64,000 bases of DNA from Flavobacterium gelatinilyticum. Lineage in GTDB: Bacteria; Bacteroidota; Bacteroidia; Flavobacteriales; Flavobacteriaceae. This document shows positions 58,493 to 64,000 of this stretch, one piece after another (positions within the stretch are counted from its first letter, which is position 1; each line of letters starts with the position of its first letter). The DNA is taken from the NCBI RefSeq assembly GCF_027111295.1, contig NZ_CP114287.1, forward strand, positions 124,001 through 188,000, given 5' to 3'. The notes under the pieces were generated by a model. The model was not told the DNA's origin and did not search any database. It saw only the letters and a program-made list of their open reading frames with translations. Position numbers and translations under genes: made by a program.

Positions 58493-59293
58493 ATGAATAA
58501 CATCACATTTACAAGAGAAGAACTTTATAAATTGGTCTGGGAGAATCCTTTAAATCAGATTGCAGTAAAGTATAATATTTCAAAATCGGATATTAAAAAA
58601 GCCTGTATTACTATGAAGATTCCTTTGCCGGTAAGCAGTTATTGGAGAAGTTTTAATTTAAACTCAAAACCGCTTCCTGCTTTGGCAGATGTTTTTTTAG
58701 AAACAAAAAGTGTTGAGATTCCACTCAATGACAAGAAAAATATTCTAAGGAAATCCTTTAATTCAGGACCCGATTTTGACTTAGCCGTACGTATTATAAA
58801 CGATCCTGATTTTCCTTTGCATCTGTCTGATAAACTCCTAAATCCCTGCAACGTAATATATGAAACTAGAAGAAATCATATTATAAGAACTTCTTACGGA
58901 GTTTTTTCGAATGTTAAATCTTTGAAACTGATTACGGCTGAAGACAATTTTGAACGGGTGCTTATTTTTCTGGATGCTTTAATTAAACTTTTAAATTTCA
59001 GAGGACAAAAAGTAGAAATCAATCCTGATGGAACTGGACTGTTTTTTTTAAAAGACGGAATTAGTACTGAATTCTATCTGCGCGAAGGATGCAGAAAAAT
59101 ATTTTGTAAATCGTCTAATCGGGAACGAACTACTGAATTTACGGGACAGTTTATTGTTAAAATCAAAAATGAAAATATCCAGAGGGAATGGCGCGAAGTT
59201 GATATCTTAAAAGAAAGCAGCCTGGCAAGAATCGCCGCGATTATCGAATTCGCTGGAACCGAAACAAAGAGGTCGTTTGAAAGTGTGTTGTAG
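58493..59293 (+). CDS. HTH-domain hypothetical protein
   Basis: About 266 residues from the ATG at 58493, 20 bp after the ketoacyl synthase stop. The frame is also open from an ATG at 58427 inside that gene; the later start puts the conserved region at the N-terminus. Residues ~3-50 (ITFTREELYKLVWENPLNQI, then AVKYNISKSDIKKACITMKI and a PLPVSSYW end) match a recurrent motif in uncharacterised bacterial proteins, T-R-E-E-L-Y-x-L-V-W followed by a helix-turn-helix and P-x-P-x-x-Y-W. The rest (~60-266) has no recognised domain; it is rich in charged residues and ends with TETKRSFESVL. Possibly DNA-binding. Function unknown. Confidence 0.7.
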   Translation: MNNITFTREELYKLVWENPLNQIAVKYNISKSDIKKACITMKIPLPVSSYWRSFNLNSKPLPALADVFLETKSVEIPLNDKKNILRKSFNSGPDFDLAVRIINDPDFPLHLSDKLLNPCNVIYETRRNHIIRTSYGVFSNVKSLKLITAEDNFERVLIFLDALIKLLNFRGQKVEINPDGTGLFFLKDGISTEFYLREGCRKIFCKSSNRERTTEFTGQFIVKIKNENIQREWREVDILKESSLARIAAIIEFAGTETKRSFESVL

Positions 59294-59349
59294 AGAGATA
59301 CCTTTTTCAGATACTTACCAAAACCAGATTGAGATTATTAGCCGCCATC

Positions 59350-60159
59350 ATGAAAAAATACTTCATTTTATTACTCTTATCCTTCTTTAGCAGCGGTTAT
59401 ACTCAAATTACACTAGATAGAGATTCCATTCATAAAATAATTACCGGACTTCCGGCATTTTCAATCTACAAAGACAATTATTTTGTGACAGGAATGCAGC
59501 TGGGCGAGACACCGACAAGAAACAATATGGACGCTAAGTTTCAATTTAGTTTTAAACAGCGGTTATCCAATAAACCCGAAATATTTGGTGCCTATCTCTA
59601 TTTAACTTACACACAAAAATCGTTTTGGAAAGTGTATAAAGCTTCTAGTCCGTTTGAAGAAAGCAATTATAATCCCGCTTTGATGCTCCTCAAACCAGTT
59701 TTTCGTGATAATCAGTTTCTAGGTGCACTAACGTACGGAATTGAACACGAATCAAATGGACGTGACAGTATTTATTCCCGAAGCATCAATATGATTTCAG
59801 TTGGTTTTACAAGAGTATATTCTTCGCAGTTCAGTGTTAGTGTAAAGGCCTGGCTTCCATTTTTACTGGACAATAATCCGTCTCTGCCAAAATATATTGG
59901 CTACGCTGAAGGACAGCTGCAATGGATTTCATCTAACAACAGATTGTTTATAGATGTTGCAGTAAGAAAAGGGGCCGGTTGGAATTTCAAAGGCAGCATG
60001 AATACAGGAATCAGTTATAGAGTATCAAAAAAAGCAAATCAGCTTATTACCCTCCAATGGTGGCAGGGGTATAGTGAAAGTCTTATCGATTTTAGATCTG
60101 AAAGAAGTATGATCCGTGCAGGTTTTATTTTGAAACCAACTGTTTACCGTTTTTATTGA
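59350..60159 (+). CDS. pldA: Outer-membrane phospholipase A
   Basis: A 269-residue outer-membrane phospholipase A (OMPLA family). I chose the ATG at 59350, giving signal MKKYFILLLLSFFSSGYTQ; the open frame begins at a TTG (59329). The catalytic pair is in GIEHESNGRDSIYSRSIN, with His133 and Ser135, matching the H-x-S-N-G motif of OMPLA. Strands include LYLTYTQKSFWKVYKASSPF and SVSVKAWLPFLL; the C-terminus is a barrel strand ending YRFY with a terminal aromatic residue. OMPLA hydrolyses phospholipids that reach the outer leaflet, Ca-dependent, usually after envelope damage. A single gene, 56 bp after the HTH gene. Confidence 0.9.
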   Translation: MKKYFILLLLSFFSSGYTQITLDRDSIHKIITGLPAFSIYKDNYFVTGMQLGETPTRNNMDAKFQFSFKQRLSNKPEIFGAYLYLTYTQKSFWKVYKASSPFEESNYNPALMLLKPVFRDNQFLGALTYGIEHESNGRDSIYSRSINMISVGFTRVYSSQFSVSVKAWLPFLLDNNPSLPKYIGYAEGQLQWISSNNRLFIDVAVRKGAGWNFKGSMNTGISYRVSKKANQLITLQWWQGYSESLIDFRSERSMIRAGFILKPTVYRFY

Positions 60160-60287
60160 TATGATTGTCTGCTTAAGTGTTTCTCTGCTCATGCGAAGCA
60201 TATAAATTTCTGCCTCGTGAGGGAAAAGTGTAAACTTTGGTCTGTTTTTTTAGCGGCTTTAAATATGATTTAGGATGAATTTAGGAT

Positions 60288-60626
60288 TTAAAAATAGGCT
60301 GGCTTCGCATACGAATCAGATATAACCGTATCCCAGGGATTATCGTTATACTCTTCCATCAGCTGGCTGGCAATCTCTGAACCCGCTTTAGTTTCATTGC
60401 AGTAATAACTTATGCCGTGTAAAAATTCGCAGTCAAAGTCCGGCTCGTCTTCCTGCTTTTGGTATAAGTAAAGTAATTGGGTGGCATGCTGCTGTTGAGA
60501 AAGAAGCATATTTATTAAATTCACATCACTTGTATTATTCGATGATGAGGCATTCAGATTTTTATTTGTAGATTCAGCTGGTTTCATAATTGCTATAGTA
60601 TCAGGGTTTGTATTTATGATCTGCAT
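60288..60626 (-). CDS. Small acidic hypothetical protein
   Basis: A 112-codon reverse-strand ORF from ATG at 60626 (or 60587, giving MKPAESTNKNLNA). No signal peptide. A polar Asn/Ser N-terminus is followed by LINMLLSQQQHATQLLYLYQ, acidic EDEPDFDCEFLHGISYYCNE, and a C-terminus SDSYAKPAYF. Two Cys. No family recognised; composition is plausible for a real protein. The gap 60627-60907 upstream has no clear feature. Confidence 0.45.
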   Translation of the reverse strand: MQIINTNPDTIAIMKPAESTNKNLNASSSNNTSDVNLINMLLSQQQHATQLLYLYQKQEDEPDFDCEFLHGISYYCNETKAGSEIASQLMEEYNDNPWDTVISDSYAKPAYF

Positions 60627-60907
60627 GCAAAAATAGAGGACACCCTAAGCATTTTAATTATAGAATTCAGCTGTGGATTTATATAATTTGCGAGCCGGCT
60701 GGGAATAGAATTGGCATGAAAAAGGGATTTTTTTGTCATAAGAACCAAGAAAGCCAGAATAATTGTCTCTATTAATATTTTTTTTCAAAAAATATCACTG
60801 AAAAAGCTGGCTCTAATGTTGTTTTGGCAGAAGGTAAACGCAAAAAAAACATCCAGAGGATTTAGAAAGCAAGGAGAATGAAAAAGATTAATTTAATTTA
60901 ATTATAC

Positions 60908-60925
60908 TGTGACATTAGGGTCACA
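60908..60925. promoter_or_regulatory. Palindromic site upstream of membrane protein gene
   Basis: TGTGAC and GTCACA form a perfect 6-bp inverted repeat with a 6-nt spacer. It resembles CRP/FNR-type sites, but the CRP spacing (TGTGA-N6-TCACA) is exceeded by two bases. It lies about 140 bp before the next gene. Confidence 0.35.
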
Positions 60926-61062
60926 TTCTGGAAGAATTACTAAGCTGGGATTCATACCGGCATCTTGGCTGAAGTGTAGTGTAGAATTTTTTCCGGTCTC
61001 TTGCAGCCTTGCAAGTCTCATGTGATAGAATTTTTGTATCTTTCATAGGTAAAATAAAAGTA

Positions 61063-61824
61063 TTGGAAAATCTGCCTTTATATATTGCTGTGTTTTTTGA
61101 ACTCACGACATTGCTCACCCTTATGCTGTTTTTAGGTGCTGTTAGGAATTCAAGTTCTGCATCTGTTCGACAGTATTCTTTTAAAATTTTCATCGGCTTG
61201 ATATTATGGCTTTTTCTGCAGGCTGTTCTGGCGCTGGAAAATGTTTACAGTTTCCATACTGAACGGTTTCCTCCTGCTATCCTGGTGTTCGGCATTTTTC
61301 CCGCAATTTTTACTGTATGTGTTTTATTTGGCACTAAGAAAGGACGGCGGTTTGTGGATAGTCTTCCGATAAGTAATCTCACCTTTTTGCAGATAGTAAG
61401 GGTGCCTGTCGAAATTATTCTATACCTTCTTTTTCTTAACAGAGCGGTTCCAGAACTGATGACCTTTGCGGGAAGGAATTTCGATATTGTGGCAGGAGTG
61501 ACCTCGCCGTTAATTGCCTATTTTGTACTGATTAAAAGGAGAATAGGAAGCTGGGCGCTGCTGGTATGGAATTTTATTTGTCTGGGGCTGTTAATCAATA
61601 TTGTCATAAACGCTTTTTTGTCTGCTCCCTCGCCAGTACAGCGATTTGCATTTGACCAGCCCAACATTGCCATACTGCATTTTCCTTTCAGCTGGCTGCC
61701 TGCTTTTATTGTACCTGTGGTTCTGTTTGGGCATCTTGCCTCGATCAGGCTTCTGCTAAAACATCTTTCAAGAACTAGAGAAGAAAGTAATGCAGAAAAG
61801 GCTGTCAGAAACGACAGCCTTTAA
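61063..61824 (+). CDS. Polytopic membrane protein, unknown function
   Basis: About 253 residues with seven hydrophobic segments. The frame is open from 61009, but both 61009 and 61063 are TTG; there is no ATG in frame before Met18 (TLMLFLG). I prefer TTG 61063 (then ENLPLYIAVFFELTTLLTLM), which begins at the first membrane helix. Segments include IFIGLILWLFLQAVLALENV, PAILVFGIFPAIFTVCVLFG, VPVEIILYLLFLNRAVPELM, SWALLVWNFICLGLLINIVI and WLPAFIVPVVLFGHLASIRL. No family recognised. The stop codon is inside a terminator stem. Confidence 0.65.
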   Translation: MENLPLYIAVFFELTTLLTLMLFLGAVRNSSSASVRQYSFKIFIGLILWLFLQAVLALENVYSFHTERFPPAILVFGIFPAIFTVCVLFGTKKGRRFVDSLPISNLTFLQIVRVPVEIILYLLFLNRAVPELMTFAGRNFDIVAGVTSPLIAYFVLIKRRIGSWALLVWNFICLGLLINIVINAFLSAPSPVQRFAFDQPNIAILHFPFSWLPAFIVPVVLFGHLASIRLLLKHLSRTREESNAEKAVRNDSL

Positions 61825-61826
61825 AG
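61797..61826 (+). terminator. Terminator overlapping stop of membrane protein gene
   Basis: AAAGGCTGTC (61797-61806) pairs perfectly with GACAGCCTTT (61813-61822) around AGAAAC. The stem covers the last codons and the T of the stop. It can also serve the convergent M16 gene. Confidence 0.85.
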
Positions 61827-61856
61827 ACTAATAAAATAAAAATGTATCCTAAAGTT

Positions 61857-64000
61857 TTACTTTCCTGATTGGCTTTCAGGGTTCATAATAACTTCAACGC
61901 TACTTGAACTATCCAAAACGTGCTTACTAAACTGCTGAATAGTTTTCTGATTAATTTTAGAAATTAAACTTTTATATTCTTCATCCGTAGAAAACGGAAT
62001 CTGATTTAAACTGTAATTGTATAAGGTTGTCGCCCAGAAAGAGTTGGTTTTAAGAGATTCCTCTCTGTTCTTCAACAATGCTTTTTTAATGTCTTCCAAA
62101 TCATTTGCATTAACTGGATTTGATTTTAAATCGTTTATTTCTTTCCAAACAATCTGCATTAATTTTTCTTGTTTGTCAGGATTGCAGTCAAAAGATAAAG
62201 CAAGGCTGAAAGTAGGTTTTGGAATAATTTCGAGATTACCGCCAACATTTACGCCATAACTGCCGCCTTCTTCTTCTCTAATAGTCTGAAGAAAACGTTT
62301 CGATAATAATTCGCCAATGATGTACATCGTCATGGCATTTTCTTTAGTATATTCTGTTTTGCCAGTCAGATTTAGGTAAACAGTACTTTTAGCAACTTCC
62401 ATTGGACGATTAAAATGTACGACTGTTTTTCCTTTTTTCGGCCCTATATTATGATCTGTAAAAGTTTCTTTTAAAGCAGGATTTGATTTTAAATTGCCAA
62501 TGTATTTCTGAATCATTTCTAAAGCATTATCAGGAATGTTTCCAACAAAAACAAAAGTAAAATCTGATGCATTTTTAATTCGGTCTCTGTAAACAGCTTC
62601 TGCTTTTTGTAAATCTATATTCTCCAGAAATTTGTCATTGAAAATAAAAGTCCTTGGATTATTGTTTGAATTGGCTAAATCAACAGCATCTTTAAACGCA
62701 TTATCATTATCTTTTTTAATCGTTTCCAAACGGTTTTTATACTGCTCTTTTAAGATATTGAAAATATTCGGATCAAAACGAGGAGCCTCTACAGAAAGAT
62801 AAAGCAATTGAAGCATCGTTTCGAAATCGGCTTTATTGGAACTTCCTTGAAAACCTTGTGTATTCTGACTAATAAAAGGAGCAGCTTGTGCTATTTTACC
62901 CGTAAGTTTTTCTTTTAAACCTATATTATCAAAATTGCCTAAACCAGATGATCTGGCAAGTACAGTTGCGATTTCGGCAGAAGCCAAATCTTCAGTTTTA
63001 ATTAAAGATTTTCCTCCTTTAGCAAAAGCAGTAAGAACAATTTGATCTTGAGAATAGGTCGTTGGCAATAAAATTACATTGGCGCCATTTTCTAAAGTAT
63101 AACCTTTTGCAGCAGTAATTCCTGGAACTTCAAATGTCTTTTTGATGGCCGCAGGTTTTAATTCTTTGGCAATTAAAGGATCATTGTTTTCTTTTTTAGT
63201 GTACGGTTCCAAAGTCTTGTTTTCGACTTTCTTCATAACTTGTACAAGAGCATCTTTAGTTGGAAAATTGGCTTTGTCTTCTTCAGAACCTGTTACCAAA
63301 AGGACTTGGTTGTTTGGTTTCTGAATGGTTTTTACATAAGCATTTAATTCCTCTAAAGAGATACTTTTTATTATACCGACAATGAGTTTGTAATCGTCAT
63401 CAGCAGAAAGAAACGGTTTTGCTTTTAAGAAATAATTCGTCAATTTTTCGGCCCAGCTGTCGTTATCAACTTTATCTTTATTGCTGATAAAATCATCATA
63501 AGAGCTTATGAAAAGCTTTTTAGTTCTGTCAAGTTCAGCCTGCGCAGCGCCATAACGTTTTAAACGTTCCGCTTCTGTATAAGCTTCTTCAAAAGCTTCA
63601 AGATTTTTTCCTTTTTTTGGCCCAGCCGAAATATTAAAAGAAGTATTTAATCGTGAAATCGGTTCAAAATAAGCGTTAAAACCTAAAGCGCTGCTTTGAT
63701 TTTTTAAAATTAATTCTTTAAAACGGTTGTTAAGAATACTGGTGTAAAAAGAATTCATCACATTTTTTCGGGTCACAATACTGTCTTTTACCAAAGGTTC
63801 GTCCAATACATATTGTAATGTAATTGTAGTTGAAGAAGCTTCTTTATCAGAGGCAGTTCCAAAATACAGTTCGTCGTGCTTCGGAATTGCCTCGTAGTTT
63901 CTTGGAGCTGCTTTTTTTGCTAACGGTATTCCAGAAAAAATAGTTTTTACTTTTTCTTCCATTGCTTTTACGTCAACATCTCCCACAATAATTACAGCCT
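61857..64000 (-). CDS. M16 family zinc peptidase, N-terminus beyond window
   Basis: The last ~714 codons of an M16 (insulinase/pitrilysin) peptidase; the frame continues upstream past the window edge (AVIIVGDVDVKAMEEKVKTI reads across the boundary). What is present is the end of the first M16 unit (GDVDVKAMEEKVKTIFSGIP), the inactive-type M16_C repeats, and the second half with GYTLENGANVILLPTTYSQD, LASAEIATVLARSSGLGNFD, PRTFIFNDKFLENIDLQKAE and EEEGGSYGVNVGGNLEIIPK. The HxxEH zinc motif would lie upstream and cannot be checked here. Such exported enzymes degrade peptides in the envelope. It faces the membrane protein gene across a terminator. Confidence 0.9.
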   Translation of the reverse strand, partial: AVIIVGDVDVKAMEEKVKTIFSGIPLAKKAAPRNYEAIPKHDELYFGTASDKEASSTTITLQYVLDEPLVKDSIVTRKNVMNSFYTSILNNRFKELILKNQSSALGFNAYFEPISRLNTSFNISAGPKKGKNLEAFEEAYTEAERLKRYGAAQAELDRTKKLFISSYDDFISNKDKVDNDSWAEKLTNYFLKAKPFLSADDDYKLIVGIIKSISLEELNAYVKTIQKPNNQVLLVTGSEEDKANFPTKDALVQVMKKVENKTLEPYTKKENNDPLIAKELKPAAIKKTFEVPGITAAKGYTLENGANVILLPTTYSQDQIVLTAFAKGGKSLIKTEDLASAEIATVLARSSGLGNFDNIGLKEKLTGKIAQAAPFISQNTQGFQGSSNKADFETMLQLLYLSVEAPRFDPNIFNILKEQYKNRLETIKKDNDNAFKDAVDLANSNNNPRTFIFNDKFLENIDLQKAEAVYRDRIKNASDFTFVFVGNIPDNALEMIQKYIGNLKSNPALKETFTDHNIGPKKGKTVVHFNRPMEVAKSTVYLNLTGKTEYTKENAMTMYIIGELLSKRFLQTIREEEGGSYGVNVGGNLEIIPKPTFSLALSFDCNPDKQEKLMQIVWKEINDLKSNPVNANDLEDIKKALLKNREESLKTNSFWATTLYNYSLNQIPFSTDEEYKSLISKINQKTIQQFSKHVLDSSSSVEVIMNPESQSGK

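Noticed and set aside
60908..60925. True CRP site
   Set aside because: The two TGTGA/TCACA halves are separated by 8 rather than 6 bases, so I call it only a palindrome.
60921..61193. 90-codon reverse ORF
   Set aside because: Overlaps the first helix of the membrane protein gene and shows no family features.
1..64000. CRISPR arrays, tRNA or rRNA genes, prophage or insertion sequences
   Set aside because: I found no regularly spaced repeats, cloverleaf sequences, conserved rRNA stretches or transposase-like proteins.

Overview
The window looks like chromosomal DNA of a Bacteroidota, most likely Flavobacterium (Flavobacteriaceae). It is AT-rich. It carries a SusC/SusD polysaccharide utilisation locus (PUL) with a hybrid two-component sensor, many lipoproteins with a Cys right after a short hydrophobic signal, LytTR and LytS-type signalling, OMP-type TonB-dependent barrels, and promoters that fit the Bacteroidota TTTG / TAnnTTTG pattern. 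I see no rRNA, tRNA, CRISPR array, intact insertion sequence or prophage.

Layout. 1-7.7 kb: a partial helical hypothetical protein, a YiaA/YiaB-like membrane protein, a small membrane protein, a phospholipase C/acid phosphatase-type phosphoesterase without a signal peptide, and a large AsmA-like protein ending in a perfect terminator. 7.8-26.3 kb: the carbohydrate region. It has a GH3 glycosidase, a broken S41 peptidase remnant, and a reverse-strand hybrid sensor/AraC regulator facing a forward operon susC-susD-susE-GH53-GH53-GH2. The enzymes point to beta-1,4-galactan (pectic galactan) as substrate: two GH53 endo-galactanases cut the chain, SusC/D/E bind and import the fragments, and the GH2 beta-galactosidase finishes them. 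The gene set resembles the galactan PUL of Bacteroides thetaiotaomicron.

26.4-35.6 kb: an exported hypothetical protein, a lipoprotein, an operon of outer-membrane receptor + LytS-type kinase + LytTR regulator, a probable 24-residue membrane peptide, a DUF1349 protein, a LuxR-type regulator and a HEAT-repeat protein. 35.7-44.3 kb: a nitroreductase-ohrR-ohr peroxide-stress operon with a clear operator, an SDR enzyme, a DUF2141 protein, a HemG-like flavodoxin, a Rossmann protein and two tandem DUF1254/DUF1214 lipoproteins.

44.5-60 kb: a LytTR regulator with no kinase partner, an LTA-synthase-type membrane phosphotransferase, a convergent lipoprotein/metallophosphoesterase/outer-membrane-barrel operon, an AraC regulator followed by an RND efflux operon (membrane fusion protein, pump, TolC), a FabH-type ketoacyl synthase, an unusual HTH protein and an outer-membrane phospholipase A. 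60-64 kb: two hypothetical genes and a partial M16 peptidase.

The most interesting signal is an 85-bp promoter element present twice, about 6.9 kb apart (44508-44592 and 51397-51480). Each copy has two TAGACC boxes exactly 21 bp apart and a GAGATTTG box at the same distance downstream. One copy sits directly upstream of the RND efflux operon. The other lies ahead of a short apparent transcript and the LytTR gene. This suggests a small regulon controlled by the AraC or the LytTR protein encoded here.
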